A stretch of DNA of 64,000 nucleotides. Source: Qipengyuania qiaonensis (lineage in GTDB: Bacteria > Pseudomonadota > Alphaproteobacteria > Sphingomonadales > Sphingomonadaceae). The DNA lies in NCBI RefSeq assembly GCF_019711515.1, contig NZ_JAIGNO010000001.1, forward strand, positions 186,001-250,000. The letters are read 5' to 3'. Both the position numbers and the translations under genes were made by a program. Positions 40,007 through 53,473 of the stretch are shown here, piece after piece; position 1 is the stretch's first letter; every line of letters starts with the position of its first letter. The notes under the pieces were generated by a model. The model had not been told where the DNA came from. It did not search any database and saw nothing but the letters and a program-made list of their open reading frames with translations.

Positions 40007-41401
40007 ATGACTTCACCACAGATCGTCTGGTTGCGACGTGACCTGCGCATGGCCGACCAGCCCGCGCTCCATGCCGCCGCCAAAGCCGGGCCGGTCGTCC
40101 CGGTCTATGTTCTCGATGACGATCGGGCGGGAGACCATGCCTATGGCGGGGCGAGCAGGGTCTGGTTGCATCATGCGCTCGAAAGCTTCGGCAAGTCGCT
40201 CGGCAAGCGCAGGTCGAAGATCGTGTTGCGCAAGGGCGATGCGCCGCAGGTGCTCGCCTCGCTGGCGGACGAAGTGGGCGCTGCCTGCATTCACGCGATG
40301 CGCCATTACGAGCCGTGGTGGAAGATCGCAGAGGACGAGCTTCGCGACGCTCTGGGCGATGGCTGCAAGTTGTGTCTTTACGACGGCAATTACCTGCTTC
40401 CGCCCGGCAGCGTGACGACCGGATCGGGCGATCCGTACAAGATCTACACGCCGTTCTCGAAGGCCGTGCTCGACGTCATGCCGCCGCGCGACGTGCTGCC
40501 GGAGCCGGATACGATCCATTCCCCGGAAAGCTGGCCCGACAGCGATGATCTCGGTGATTGGGGCTTGCTTCCGACCAAGCCGGACTGGGCAGGTGGTATC
40601 GCTGCGTTCTGGGAATTCGGCGAGGCAGCGGCGCATGAGCGTCTCGACCGGTGGGTCGATGAGGTGGGGGATTATCACGAAGGTCGCAACCTGCCCTCGC
40701 AGGACATCACCTCGCGCCTCTCGCCATATCTTCATTGGGGAGAGATCAGTCCGGCGCAGATATGGCACAAGCTCAAGGACAAGCGCAGCAAGGGCTGGCA
40801 GACCTTCGCCAAGGAACTGATCTGGCGCGATTACGCGCAGAACGTCATCGACCAGTTCCCCGACTATCCGCGCGAGAGCTATCGCGACTATGACGAGCGT
40901 GTCTTGTGGCGAAATCCCAATGCGGGCCATCTGATCGCGCAGGATTTCGAACGCTGGCAGCGGGGGATGACCGGCTACCCGATCGTCGATGCCGGCATGC
41001 GTCAGTTGTGGCAGACTGGCTGGATGCACAACCGCGTGCGCATGATCGCCGCCAGCTTTCTCGTGAAGCACCTGCTGATCGACTGGCGTTTCGGCGAACA
41101 ATGGTTCTGGGACACGCTGGTCGATGCGGACTATGGCAATAACGGCGTCAACTGGCAGTGGATTTCGGGCACCGGCGTCGACAGCAACATGTTCGTGCGG
41201 ATCATGGCGCCGCTCTCGCAGAGCGAAAAGTTCGATGCCGCTGGCTACATTCGCGAATATGTACCTGAACTATCGGATGTTTCCGAAGGCTGTATCCATG
41301 ACCCGCCGGACGATATGCGTGGCGACTATCCGGTGAAGATGATCGGACACAAGGAAGCTCGCGAGCGGGCGCTCAGTGCCTACAAGGCTGCAAAGGGCTA
41401 G
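40007..41401 (+). CDS. phrB: Deoxyribodipyrimidine photolyase / cryptochrome family
   Basis: The protein is 464 residues. The N-terminal alpha/beta antenna domain opens QIVWLRRDLRMADQPAL. The FAD-binding helical domain has SRLSPYLHWGEISP, ELIWRDYAQNVI, TGYPIVDAGMRQLWQTGWMHN and NWQWISGTGVDSNMF. It uses blue light to repair pyrimidine dimers, fitting a phototrophic or sunlit marine lineage. Start 40007 gives the family N-terminus and leaves the upstream repeat outside the gene. Confidence 0.93.
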   Translation: MTSPQIVWLRRDLRMADQPALHAAAKAGPVVPVYVLDDDRAGDHAYGGASRVWLHHALESFGKSLGKRRSKIVLRKGDAPQVLASLADEVGAACIHAMRHYEPWWKIAEDELRDALGDGCKLCLYDGNYLLPPGSVTTGSGDPYKIYTPFSKAVLDVMPPRDVLPEPDTIHSPESWPDSDDLGDWGLLPTKPDWAGGIAAFWEFGEAAAHERLDRWVDEVGDYHEGRNLPSQDITSRLSPYLHWGEISPAQIWHKLKDKRSKGWQTFAKELIWRDYAQNVIDQFPDYPRESYRDYDERVLWRNPNAGHLIAQDFERWQRGMTGYPIVDAGMRQLWQTGWMHNRVRMIAASFLVKHLLIDWRFGEQWFWDTLVDADYGNNGVNWQWISGTGVDSNMFVRIMAPLSQSEKFDAAGYIREYVPELSDVSEGCIHDPPDDMRGDYPVKMIGHKEARERALSAYKAAKG

Positions 41402-41439
41402 CTTGCTTCCCGTGTCTTGCCGCGCGATAGCGGCTGGCG

Positions 41440-42684
41440 ATGGATATGCCGAGAAACCCCCGTGGCCGCGAGCTTCGCGAAGGATCGCAACGCTTTGCTC
41501 GCAAGCCCGGCTGGTTCGCACGCGTCATCGCGCCGGGCTTCGGCAAGATCCTCGACCGCATCGATGCGGCTCTGGCAAGCGGGGCCATCCACGCGACGCT
41601 GCCGGACAATTCGCGCCGTACACTCGGCGGCCGCTCCCCGGGCTTCGAGTGCGATGTCGAGCTGTCCAGTTGGAATGCACTCGTTCGCCTCGCCAGCAAC
41701 GGTTCGGTCGGCTGGTATCAGGCTTGGGAAGCGGGCGAATGGTGGAGCTCCGACCCGGTCCCGCTGTTCGCGCTGTTCATGCAGCATGCCGGGCGGCTGG
41801 GCGACACGGCACGGGCGAAGGGGCCATTTCGCCACGCGCTCAAGCTGGCGCACCTCGTCAACCGCAATACGCATGACGGCGCGCAGAAAAACATCAGTGC
41901 GCATTACGACCTCGGCAACGATTTTTACGAGGTATGGCTCGACCGGACGATGAGCTATTCCTCCGCGCTGGATATGCGGCGAGATGGCCTCGAGGCGGCG
42001 CAGCGGCGCAAGTGGGATGCGCTGGCGTCGCGACTGGGCAATGCGCGGACCGTGCTGGAAATCGGCTGCGGCTGGGGCGCTTTGGCCGGCTTTCTTGCAG
42101 AGCGGGGCAATGACGTCACTGCCATCAGCCTGTCCGACGAACAGCTGGCATGGGCTCGTGCCCACAACGGGAAGGGCGTCGAATTCCGCAAGCAGGACTA
42201 TCGCGACGCGGCAGGACAGTTTGACGCCATCGCGTCGGTCGAGATGGTCGAGGCATTGGGCCGAGAATACTGGCCGACCTTCATGGACTGCATCGCGCGC
42301 AACCTGAAACCCGGCGGTCGGGCGGCGATCCAGTACATCTCTATGCGTGACGACCTGTTCGACGATTATGCAAAAAGCGCCGATTTCATTCAGGCCTACA
42401 TCTTTCCGGGCGGTCTGCTGATCCGCACCAGCGAATTCCGGCACCTTGCCGAAGAACGGGGCCTTGCATGGCGGGACCAGCACAATTTTGGCGTCGATTA
42501 TGCGGAGACACTGAAAACGTGGCGTCACAACTTCGATGTGGCTGAGGCCAACGGACGCTTGCCGCAGGGTTTCGATGCGCAGTTCTGCGATCTGTGGCGC
42601 TATTACCTGATGTACTGCGAAGGCGGATTTCGTGGAGGCGGTATCGATGTCCACCAGGTCACGCTGGTGAAAAAGGGAGAGTGA
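41440..42684 (+). CDS. Cyclopropane-fatty-acyl-phospholipid synthase-like methyltransferase
   Basis: The protein is 414 residues. The signature AHYDLGNDFYEVWLD, then MSYSSA, and the SAM motif VLEIGCGWGALAGFLAERG define the CFA synthase family (PF02353). SVEMVEALGREYWP and GGIDVHQVTLVKKGE follow. It probably adds a methylene from SAM to unsaturated membrane lipids. The next gene starts 2 bp after the stop. Confidence 0.9.
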   Translation: MDMPRNPRGRELREGSQRFARKPGWFARVIAPGFGKILDRIDAALASGAIHATLPDNSRRTLGGRSPGFECDVELSSWNALVRLASNGSVGWYQAWEAGEWWSSDPVPLFALFMQHAGRLGDTARAKGPFRHALKLAHLVNRNTHDGAQKNISAHYDLGNDFYEVWLDRTMSYSSALDMRRDGLEAAQRRKWDALASRLGNARTVLEIGCGWGALAGFLAERGNDVTAISLSDEQLAWARAHNGKGVEFRKQDYRDAAGQFDAIASVEMVEALGREYWPTFMDCIARNLKPGGRAAIQYISMRDDLFDDYAKSADFIQAYIFPGGLLIRTSEFRHLAEERGLAWRDQHNFGVDYAETLKTWRHNFDVAEANGRLPQGFDAQFCDLWRYYLMYCEGGFRGGGIDVHQVTLVKKGE

Positions 42685-42686
42685 GA

Positions 42687-43895
42687 ATGAGGGGATTCTG
42701 GATTTCGGCAGCTGCTGTGGCGTTGACCGGGTGTGCGACGAACTACGGTGCGGCCGAAACTGCTCCCGTTGTCGCTGCATCGCCCGCCGTCACCCAGTCC
42801 ATGCCCGAACAGATGGCCAGCATGGATCCGAACGACTCGATCCTGTTCTGGAGCGATGAGCGCCGTTCGGCAGCCTTCCGTGATATGGAAAAACTGTTTC
42901 CCGGCCTCGAGGTTGCTCCCGCATCCGCGCCGCGCGCGCTCCCGAGTTCTCCCGAAACGCTGCCCGTTTCACTCCAGTCGTCCATCCGCAGCTACATGAC
43001 CCAGTCCCATGCGGCCGGATTGATGGTGCTAAAAAATGGTAAGGTAGTGTTCGAAGACTACGGCCTCGACCTGAAGCTCACCGATCGCTGGACCAGTTTC
43101 TCGGTCGCGAAGAGTTTCACCTCGACCTTGCTCGGGGCTGCAATCCAGGATGGCACGATCGAGAGCGTGGACACGCCGGTCACCGATATCATCCCCGCGC
43201 TTGCTGGCACGGCTTACGAGGGAGTGACCGTCGGTCAGATCGCCACCATGACCTCGGGCGTCGCGTGGAACGAGGACTATACCGATCCCGATAGCGATGT
43301 GGCCAAGATGCTTGCGATCGCGCCGGTGGCTGGGGAATCCCAGGCGGTAACCTATGCCCGAACGTTGAAGCGCGAGGCTCCAGCGGGCGAGAAATGGGTC
43401 TACAAGACGCTTGAAACCAATCTGCTCGGCCTGATCGTCGAGCAGGCGACCGGTAAATCGCTAGCCACCTACGCCGCCGAGAAGATTGTCGAACCGGCCG
43501 GCTTCGAAGGTGGACTATTCTGGATGCAGGACCTTACCGGCGGCAATATCGGTGGTTGCTGCCTGTCCCTGCGGCTCGCGGACTATGCTCGCATGGGCCA
43601 GTTCGCACTGGAGGGGGGCGAGGGCGTTGTGCCCATGGGCTGGTTTACAACCGCGGGCTCGGCATTGGTGGATTTCGCTCCGCAAGCGCCAGGCTTCGGT
43701 TATGGCTATCAGTGGTGGACCTACCCCGGCGGCAATTACGGGGCGCAGGGTATCTTCGGCCAGGCGATCACGATCGTACCCGAAGAAGATCTGGTCGTGG
43801 CGGTCGTGAGCAACTGGAAGACTGCTACCAGCAGGTCCGATCGGGATGGCTTTCGTACGCTGGTCGGGGAAATCGCCGAAGCATTGGGGGATTGA
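42687..43895 (+). CDS. Serine hydrolase lipoprotein (class C beta-lactamase fold)
   Basis: The protein is 402 residues. The start at 42687 yields a short signal with lipobox LTGC (Cys16). The serine-beta-lactamase-like domain has SFSVAKSF (Ser139-x-x-Lys142) and YKTLETNLLGLIVEQATG in the Tyr motif position. It resembles 6-aminohexanoate-dimer-hydrolase/EstB-type enzymes more than true AmpC. It is probably an outer-membrane or periplasmic esterase/amidase. Confidence 0.85.
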   Translation: MRGFWISAAAVALTGCATNYGAAETAPVVAASPAVTQSMPEQMASMDPNDSILFWSDERRSAAFRDMEKLFPGLEVAPASAPRALPSSPETLPVSLQSSIRSYMTQSHAAGLMVLKNGKVVFEDYGLDLKLTDRWTSFSVAKSFTSTLLGAAIQDGTIESVDTPVTDIIPALAGTAYEGVTVGQIATMTSGVAWNEDYTDPDSDVAKMLAIAPVAGESQAVTYARTLKREAPAGEKWVYKTLETNLLGLIVEQATGKSLATYAAEKIVEPAGFEGGLFWMQDLTGGNIGGCCLSLRLADYARMGQFALEGGEGVVPMGWFTTAGSALVDFAPQAPGFGYGYQWWTYPGGNYGAQGIFGQAITIVPEEDLVVAVVSNWKTATSRSDRDGFRTLVGEIAEALGD

Positions 43896-44033
43896 TCGAT
43901 ACGGAGTGGTGACGGTGGCCGGATCGAGCGTTTCGAGGCGGCACACCGCCACCGACGACGATCCGGACGAAGGTTCAGGCCAGCGCCCAGAGGTCGCCGC
44001 CAATGCGTCGGTCTCGTCGCCTAGGGCGCAAAC

Positions 44034-44381
44034 TCAGTACGAGCGATAGGCTCCTTCGCCACTGTAGCGGGCGAGGATGCTGTCATGCACGATCGGGCTC
44101 AACAGTTCGCTGAAAGCGCAGCCCACCATACAGTTTTCCCACCACACGACCTGTGCCTGAAGCGATTCAAGGCCGGGTAGGGTCAGCCAGCAAAGCTGAC
44201 CTTCGTGCATCCGGTTGAGAGCCGCAGCCGAGAAGCCCGAGATCGAGAGATCGTGGACTACGGTCTGAAAGGCGCGGCCGCCACTGGCACGCAGCTGGCC
44301 GGGAATCGTAAGCTTGGTTCGCGGGGCGCAACGGTCTTCCTGGGCTACGAGAGAGTAGCGGTCCTGGGTGTGGTGGATCAT
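44034..44381 (-). CDS. PilZ-domain protein
   Basis: The protein is 115 residues. Start 44381 has GGAAGG upstream. The c-di-GMP motifs are EDRCAPR (Arg-x3-Arg) and DLSISGFSA (D-x-S-x-x-G), so it can plausibly bind cyclic di-GMP. No effector domain is attached. The diguanylate cyclase at 10-11 kb is one possible source of the signal, though not linked by position. Confidence 0.82.
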   Translation of the reverse strand: MIHHTQDRYSLVAQEDRCAPRTKLTIPGQLRASGGRAFQTVVHDLSISGFSAAALNRMHEGQLCWLTLPGLESLQAQVVWWENCMVGCAFSELLSPIVHDSILARYSGEGAYRSY

Positions 44382-44493
44382 GGCTTTCGCCCTTCCTCGA
44401 TAAATCCAATTTCGATACGGTCGTGTCCCACGCGACGCATTCGACAGACTTTCGCTTATCAAGGTTTCCAATTCGTTAGCATGGCTGGTTAAT

Positions 44494-45204
44494 TCATCCT
44501 TCCACCCGCTCTCGGTGGAAGCCCGCAAATTCGTTAACGAGCAGCTCAACGAGGCGATGCGCGACGATCTCGGGCTTTTTTACCGTATCCGGATCTTCGC
44601 CGGGATAGGCCTTGGCCCGCATGGCTGTGCGAGTCGCGCCGGGATCGATCAGGGCGACGCGGACTTTCGAGACCTTCTCTACTTCCTGCGCGTAGCTTTC
44701 GAGAAGATTGTCGAAAGCGGCCTTGGTCGCGCCATAGGCCGACCAGTACGCACGCGGAGTGTCGCCGACGCTGCTGGTCAGCCCGACAACGCGGCCGGCA
44801 TCGGCGCGCTTCAATAGCGGATCGAAATTTGCGAGCAGAGCTTGCGTGGCGAGAAAATTGACGGTCAGGGCCTGGCTCAGCTGCTTGCCGTCTATCTGCG
44901 TTACCGGTGTGAGAGTCGGCAGGTAAGCCGCTGATATGACGAGATAGTCAAGCTTGTCCCAACGGCTGGAAATAGCTGCGGCAAGGCGGGCAATGCCGTC
45001 GCTTTCGCCAAGATCGACGGGTGCAATTGTTGACGCGCCGCCCGCCTCATGAATGCTGTCTTCCACTGTCTCCAGCGCACTGACGTCGCGCCCCGTCAAT
45101 ACGACATGCGCTCCGGCCGCTGCCAGGGCCTGCGCGGTCGCGGCCCCGATTCCCTTGCTGGCCCCGGTGACGAGAGCGAGCCGTTTGTCCAGCGGCTTGG
45201 CCAT
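44494..45204 (-). CDS. Short-chain dehydrogenase/reductase
   Basis: The protein is 236 residues from ATG 45204, which overlaps the purF stop (TGATG). It has ALVTGASKGIGAATAQALA and a catalytic AYGATKAAFDNL, followed by ALIDPGATRT. The Asn-Ala-Gly of most SDRs reads SAAYLPT here. Substrate unknown. It is co-transcribed with purF, a pairing that looks organisational rather than functional. Confidence 0.85.
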   Translation of the reverse strand: MAKPLDKRLALVTGASKGIGAATAQALAAAGAHVVLTGRDVSALETVEDSIHEAGGASTIAPVDLGESDGIARLAAAISSRWDKLDYLVISAAYLPTLTPVTQIDGKQLSQALTVNFLATQALLANFDPLLKRADAGRVVGLTSSVGDTPRAYWSAYGATKAAFDNLLESYAQEVEKVSKVRVALIDPGATRTAMRAKAYPGEDPDTVKKPEIVAHRLVELLVNEFAGFHRERVEG

Positions 45205-46676
45205 CACGCCACCTGTTCGGACGGGAATGCGAGTTGTTGCTGCCGATTTTCACGTCGCGCCACATCCGTCAGCGAGGTTGGGTAATCGCCCGTAAAACAG
45301 GCATCGCAAAATTGCGGGCAGGAGGAATTGCGGGGTTTTTCGCCGACGGCACGATAGAGCCCGTCGATCGACACGAAGGCAAGGCTATCGGCCTTGATGA
45401 ACTCGCGCATGGGTTCGACATCCATTCGCGCGGCCAGAAGTTTCGACCGTTCGGGCGTGTCGACGCCGTAGAAGCAGCTATGCGCGGTCGGCGGGCTGGC
45501 CACGCGGAAATGCACCTCCGTCGCCCCTGCATCGCGCATCATCTCGACGATCTGCAAGCTGGTAGTGCCGCGCACGATACTGTCGTCGATCAACACGATC
45601 CGTTTGCCTTCGACCAGTGCGCGATTGGCATTATGCTTGCGCTTGACCCCGGCGTGCCGCGCGCCGTCGCTCGGTTGGATGAACGTCCGTCCGACATAGT
45701 GCGAACGGATGATGCCGAGCTCGAACGGAATTCCCGATTCCTGCGCATAGCCGATTGCCGCGGGCACGCCGCTATCGGGCACCGGGATAACAAGGTCGGC
45801 TTCTACCGGCTTCTCGCGTGCCAGTTCGGCACCGATGGCCTTGCGCGCTTCATAGATGCTGCGGCCATCGAAGACCGAATCCGGGCGGCTGAAATAGACA
45901 TGCTCGAAAATGCACGGGCGCGCCGCATGACTGCCGAATGGGTGCAGGGAATCCACATTGCCGTCGAAGTCGACCTTGATGACTTCGCCCGGCTCCACCT
46001 GCCTGACGAACTGCGCACCGACGACATCGAAGGCCACAGTTTCCGATGCAAAGACGGTGGCATCGCCCATCCGACCCATTTGCAGCGGGCGGATACCGAG
46101 CGGATCGCGGCAGGCGATCATGCCTTCGGGAGTCATGACGATCAGGGCATACGCACCTTCGAGCAGGCGCAGTGCGTCGATCAGACGATCCATGATCGTC
46201 GGATAGCGACTGGTGGCGACCAGGTGGATGATGACTTCGGTATCGCTGGTCGACTGGAAGATCGAACCTCGCCGCACCAGATCTTCGCGCAACGTTCCGG
46301 CGTTGGAAATATTACCGTTATGGGCGACAGCGAAACCGCCGCTCGCCAGATCGGCATAGAGCGGCTGGACATTGCGCAGGCCCGCACCGCCCGTCGTCGA
46401 ATAGCGTACATGGCCGGCAGCCATCGTACCCGGCAGCTCTGCGATGGCTTCGGGGCTCGAAAAATTTTCCGCCACATGGCCAAGCCCGCGGCGCGTGTAG
46501 AATTCCGCACCGTCGAAACTGGTTATACCAACAGCTTCCTGCCCGCGATGTTGCAACGCATGGAGGCCCAGCGCGGTGGCCGCGGCAGCATCGCTCGCAT
46601 TGATGGCACCGAATACACCGCACTCCTCGCGCAGCTTGTCGCCATCCTCGTCGAAAAACGGGTGGGTGAGGTTCAT
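45204..46676 (-). CDS. purF: Amidophosphoribosyltransferase
   Basis: The protein is 490 residues. A short propeptide precedes the nucleophile in REECGVFGAINASDAA. Glutaminase features are LHALQHRGQEAVGI and GFAVAHNGNISN. The PRPP site is RIVLIDDSIVRGTTS. A C-terminal Cys cluster (SSCPQFCDACFTGDYP) suits an Fe-S-type enzyme. It makes phosphoribosylamine, the first step of purine synthesis. The start 46676 was chosen over upstream frames because it places the catalytic Cys after a typical propeptide. Confidence 0.96.
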   Translation of the reverse strand: MNLTHPFFDEDGDKLREECGVFGAINASDAAAATALGLHALQHRGQEAVGITSFDGAEFYTRRGLGHVAENFSSPEAIAELPGTMAAGHVRYSTTGGAGLRNVQPLYADLASGGFAVAHNGNISNAGTLREDLVRRGSIFQSTSDTEVIIHLVATSRYPTIMDRLIDALRLLEGAYALIVMTPEGMIACRDPLGIRPLQMGRMGDATVFASETVAFDVVGAQFVRQVEPGEVIKVDFDGNVDSLHPFGSHAARPCIFEHVYFSRPDSVFDGRSIYEARKAIGAELAREKPVEADLVIPVPDSGVPAAIGYAQESGIPFELGIIRSHYVGRTFIQPSDGARHAGVKRKHNANRALVEGKRIVLIDDSIVRGTTSLQIVEMMRDAGATEVHFRVASPPTAHSCFYGVDTPERSKLLAARMDVEPMREFIKADSLAFVSIDGLYRAVGEKPRNSSCPQFCDACFTGDYPTSLTDVARRENRQQQLAFPSEQVA

Positions 46677-46845
46677 CGAAAGGCCTGTCCGCCGCGGCTG
46701 ATGGGATGCGCGCTCCAATGGCGATGTTACGCGTCGATTACAAGGGCAGTGAGAGGATTGCCCCCGTCGGGAACATGATTTCATTGCACGGAAAGGTTCC
46801 TCTGCCTAAACGCGCTCCTACTTTCAGGCAACGACAAGGGCCGCC

Positions 46846-48087
46846 TTGATCCTCTCTCCTTTCGAATGGACGATTGCCAAACGCTACCTGCTTCCGGGCA
46901 AGGGCGAGGCATTCATTGCGTTGGTCGCAAGCATTTCCATTGGCGTGGTGATGCTGTCCGTCGCCATGCTGGTCGTCGTGATGAGCGTAATGAACGGCTT
47001 TCGGGCCGAGTTGCTCGACAAGATCGTGGGCCTTAACGGACATGCGATCGTGCAGGCTTATGGCGGCCGGTTGGACGACTGGGAGAACATCCTCGACGAC
47101 GTTCGGCAGACGCCGGGCGTTGTGCGCGCCTCGCCGCTGATCGAACAACCCTTGCTGACCAGCTTCAACGGACGGGTCGAGGCGATCCTGGTACGCGGCA
47201 ATACTCCCCAGGACATCAAGGATCTCTCGCCCAAGGTTGTAAGCGGCAATATCGATGCATTGCAGCCTGGCGCAAGCAAGGTTGCCATCGGCATTCGACT
47301 GGCGGAAAACATAGGTGCCCGCGTGGGCGACACGATCACGATTATCAATCCGCAGGGCCGCTCCACACCGTTCGGTACTGTGCCGCGACAGGTGGGATAC
47401 GAAGTCGCAGCGATCTTCGAAGTGGGCGTCTACGACTACGATGGTGCCTTCGTTGTCATGCCGATGCAGGATGCTCAAACTCTGCTTTTGATCGGCGATA
47501 CCGTTCAGATGATCGAAGTCACCGTCGAAGATGCCGACAGGGTAGGCGAAATTCTCGAACCTGTGCAGCGCGCGGTTCAGGGTCGCGCCGCGGTATCCGA
47601 CTGGAAGACTATCAACGCCACGCTATTCGATGCACTTCAGGTCGAACGCGCTGCTATGGCATTCGCTCTGAGTTTCATGGTGTTGGTGGCGGCATTCAAC
47701 ATCCTTTCCAGCCTTGTCATGCTGGTTCGCGCCAAGACACGAGATATCGCGATCATGCGGACCATGGGGGCGACACGGAAAAGCTTGATCAAGATATTCG
47801 TGACCACGGGCTTTACCATCGGTGCCATCGGTACGATGGCGGGCCTCGTATTCGGCTTCCTGATCCTGGCCGGGCGCAAGCAGATCGTGGAGGCGATCGG
47901 GGCGCTGACCGGACAGAATCTGTGGGACCCGCAATATCGTTTCCTCACGACCATTCCTTCCAAGATCGATGGTGTCGAAGTTGCGATGATCGTGTTGCTC
48001 GCGCTGGTGCTCAGCTTCCTTGCCACACTCTATCCTGCGTGGAAGGCTGCAAGCACGGATCCGGTACAGGTGTTGCGTTATGAGTAG
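46846..48087 (+). CDS. lolC: Lipoprotein-releasing ABC transporter permease (LolC/E)
   Basis: The protein is 413 residues with a TTG start at 46846 and AAGGG 5 nt upstream. It opens [20 protein letters not shown], has one helix near 25-50, a large periplasmic domain and three C-terminal helices (about 270-400) with [13 protein letters not shown], the MacB/FtsX-type coupling motif. With LolD it extracts lipoproteins from the inner membrane toward LolA. lolD starts 8 bp inside its 3' end. Confidence 0.93.
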   Translation: MILSPFEWTIAKRYLLPGKGEAFIALVASISIGVVMLSVAMLVVVMSVMNGFRAELLDKIVGLNGHAIVQAYGGRLDDWENILDDVRQTPGVVRASPLIEQPLLTSFNGRVEAILVRGNTPQDIKDLSPKVVSGNIDALQPGASKVAIGIRLAENIGARVGDTITIINPQGRSTPFGTVPRQVGYEVAAIFEVGVYDYDGAFVVMPMQDAQTLLLIGDTVQMIEVTVEDADRVGEILEPVQRAVQGRAAVSDWKTINATLFDALQVERAAMAFALSFMVLVAAFNILSSLVMLVRAKTRDIAIMRTMGATRKSLIKIFVTTGFTIGAIGTMAGLVFGFLILAGRKQIVEAIGALTGQNLWDPQYRFLTTIPSKIDGVEVAMIVLLALVLSFLATLYPAWKAASTDPVQVLRYE

Positions 48088-48766
48088 TCGGGGCGTGAGA
48101 CCCGTAGTCGAGCTCAAGGGCCTTACCCGCAGCTTCGAGCAGGGTGGTGTGCGCATCGACGTTCTGCGCGGGGTCGATCTTGCAATCCGGCCGGGCGAGA
48201 TCGTGGCGCTTCTTGGCCCTTCGGGGTCGGGTAAGTCGACCCTGCTGCAAGCGGTCGGCCTGCTCGAAGGTGGCTTCGGCGGCGAAATCGTGCTCGCCGG
48301 GCATTCGGCAGAGAAGTCGGACTCGCGCGCGCGGACGGTTCTGCGGCGTGAACATCTGGGCTTTGTGTATCAGTTCCATCACCTGCTGCCCGATTTCGAT
48401 GCGCGCGAGAATGTCATCCTGCCGCAGCTGGTTGCCGGCACCGCGCGCACCCAAGCCGAGGAGCGCGCCGAGCAATTGCTGACCGCGCTTGGCTTGGAAC
48501 ATCGCCTCGACCACCGGCCGAGCCAGCTTTCGGGTGGAGAGCAGCAGCGCGTGGCGGTCGCCCGTGGTCTTGCCAACAAGCCCGACCTTGTTCTGGCCGA
48601 TGAGCCGACGGGCAATCTCGACGAAACGACTTCCGACAAGGTTCTCGCCCAATTTCTTGCCCTCGTCCGGGGCGAGGGGAGTGCGGCCTTGATTGCGACG
48701 CACAATGAGCGTCTCGCGCAAAAAATGGATCGTGTCGTCCGGCTGCATGAGGGCGTGCTGGAATAG
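48080..48766 (+). CDS. lolD: Lipoprotein-releasing ABC transporter ATPase
   Basis: The protein is 228 residues. It has Walker [12 protein letters not shown]-loop [12 protein letters not shown], signature [13 protein letters not shown] and Walker [13 protein letters not shown]. The FHHLLPDF loop is the characteristic LolD interface with LolC/E. Translation is coupled to lolC by overlap. Confidence 0.95.
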   Translation: MSSRGVRPVVELKGLTRSFEQGGVRIDVLRGVDLAIRPGEIVALLGPSGSGKSTLLQAVGLLEGGFGGEIVLAGHSAEKSDSRARTVLRREHLGFVYQFHHLLPDFDARENVILPQLVAGTARTQAEERAEQLLTALGLEHRLDHRPSQLSGGEQQRVAVARGLANKPDLVLADEPTGNLDETTSDKVLAQFLALVRGEGSAALIATHNERLAQKMDRVVRLHEGVLE

Positions 48767-48895
48767 CGATCCCCGTGGCGGGCATCGCAAACGCGCCGAT
48801 TTCTCACGTTCGTGGGGCGTGATGCGGCCTCGGTCGAACGTCGCTGGCCCGTGTTGGCAATCCTGTGCAGCATGGCACGAAAAGGGGAGACTACC

Positions 48896-49414
48896 ATGCT
48901 GACCGCCACCTTGGCGCTTGTTCTTACGCAAGCAACGACGCCTGCAACATCTGCAGCATCGCCACCCTCACCGCCCAAATGCGAAGGCGCAAGCCACGAC
49001 GCCTTCGATTTCTGGGTCGGCGAATGGGACGTGTTTCCCAGGGGCGGGGACAAACCGGTGGCCGAAAGCCGGATCGAGAAAGTCAGTGCCGGGTGTGCGA
49101 TCCGCGAGACCTGGATGCCGCTGCGCGGAGCTGGCGGCACCAGTCTCAGCACCTATGATCCAAAGACCGGTGGCTGGCATCAACTTTGGGTCGGCGGCAC
49201 GCCAGGCCGCGTCTTTTTCGACGGGGGTGCGGTTGACGGTGCCATGGTGCTGACCGGCTATTGGGGCAAGGATAAGGAAGGAAATCCCTCGCTCGTGCGA
49301 ATGACCTATACGCTTGAAGCGGATGGCAGTGTGCGCCAGTACGGTCAGGCGAGTTCGGATCATGGCCGCACTTGGGCCGACAGTTTCGACCTGACGTATC
49401 GCCGCAAGGAATAG
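48896..49414 (+). CDS. Exported DUF1579-like protein
   Basis: The protein is 172 residues. Start 48896 follows an AGGGGAG site and yields a signal-like leader (MLTATLALVLTQATTPATSA). FDFWVGEWDVF and YDPKTGGWHQLWVGG match the lipocalin-like DUF1579 family of unknown function. It shares an operon-like position with glutathione peroxidase, 7 bp downstream. Confidence 0.75.
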   Translation: MLTATLALVLTQATTPATSAASPPSPPKCEGASHDAFDFWVGEWDVFPRGGDKPVAESRIEKVSAGCAIRETWMPLRGAGGTSLSTYDPKTGGWHQLWVGGTPGRVFFDGGAVDGAMVLTGYWGKDKEGNPSLVRMTYTLEADGSVRQYGQASSDHGRTWADSFDLTYRRKE

Positions 49415-49421
49415 CACCGAG

Positions 49422-49901
49422 ATGACCACCATCGCCGATTTCACCGTCGCCACCAACAAGGGCGAGCAGCTCGCTCTCAGGGGAAAGCTCGGCAAGGTTT
49501 TGTTGGTGGTGAACACCGCAAGCAAATGCGGCTTCACCTCGCAGTATGACGGGTTGGAAGCGCTTTTCCAGGACTACAAGGACAAGGACTTCGAAGTCCT
49601 CGCCTTCCCGTGCAACCAGTTCGGCAATCAGGAACCGGGCGATGCAGGCGAGATCGCGGAGTTCTGTAAGGTCAATTTCGGCCTCACCTTTCCCTTGATG
49701 GCCAAGGTGGACGTCAACGGCGACAATGCCAGCCCATTGTTCGACTGGATGAAGAAAGAAAAGCCCGGCCTGATGGGATCGAAAGCGATCAAATGGAACT
49801 TCACGAAATTCCTGATCGACCGCGAGGGCAATGTCGTGAAGCGCTATGCCCCGACCGACGCGCCTAAGACCATTGCCAAGGACATAGAAAAGCTCCTCTG
49901 A
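49422..49901 (+). CDS. Glutathione peroxidase family
   Basis: The protein is 159 residues, the size of bacterial cysteine-type GPx. The active site NTASKCGFT (Cys36) is present, with FPCNQFGNQEPG and IKWNFTKFL contributing Gln, Trp and Asn. It reduces peroxides using glutathione or thioredoxin. No signal peptide is seen, so it is cytoplasmic. Confidence 0.94.
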   Translation: MTTIADFTVATNKGEQLALRGKLGKVLLVVNTASKCGFTSQYDGLEALFQDYKDKDFEVLAFPCNQFGNQEPGDAGEIAEFCKVNFGLTFPLMAKVDVNGDNASPLFDWMKKEKPGLMGSKAIKWNFTKFLIDREGNVVKRYAPTDAPKTIAKDIEKLL

Positions 49902-49976
49902 GCCTCCCACAGCCTGTGGAGAATTGACGGCGCGCGTGACTGGAGAATCGTGCGCACAATCCGCATATTGGGTGCC

Positions 49977-53453
<3,477 letters not shown>

Positions 53454-53473
53454 TAAAGGCGAGAGGAGAGAGT

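Noticed and set aside
42687..43895. Calling the serine hydrolase lipoprotein an AmpC beta-lactamase
   Set aside because: The Ser-x-x-Lys site is present but the Tyr-motif region and C-terminal triad do not match AmpC closely, and the enzyme is a lipoprotein. A general hydrolase is safer.
49950..49976. GTG upstream start for dnaE with a strong ribosome site
   Set aside because: The family N-terminus (FRVLSAYTMLEG) begins shortly after the ATG at 49977, and the extra nine residues do not resemble it. I kept the ATG but note that the GTG has better ribosome-site spacing.
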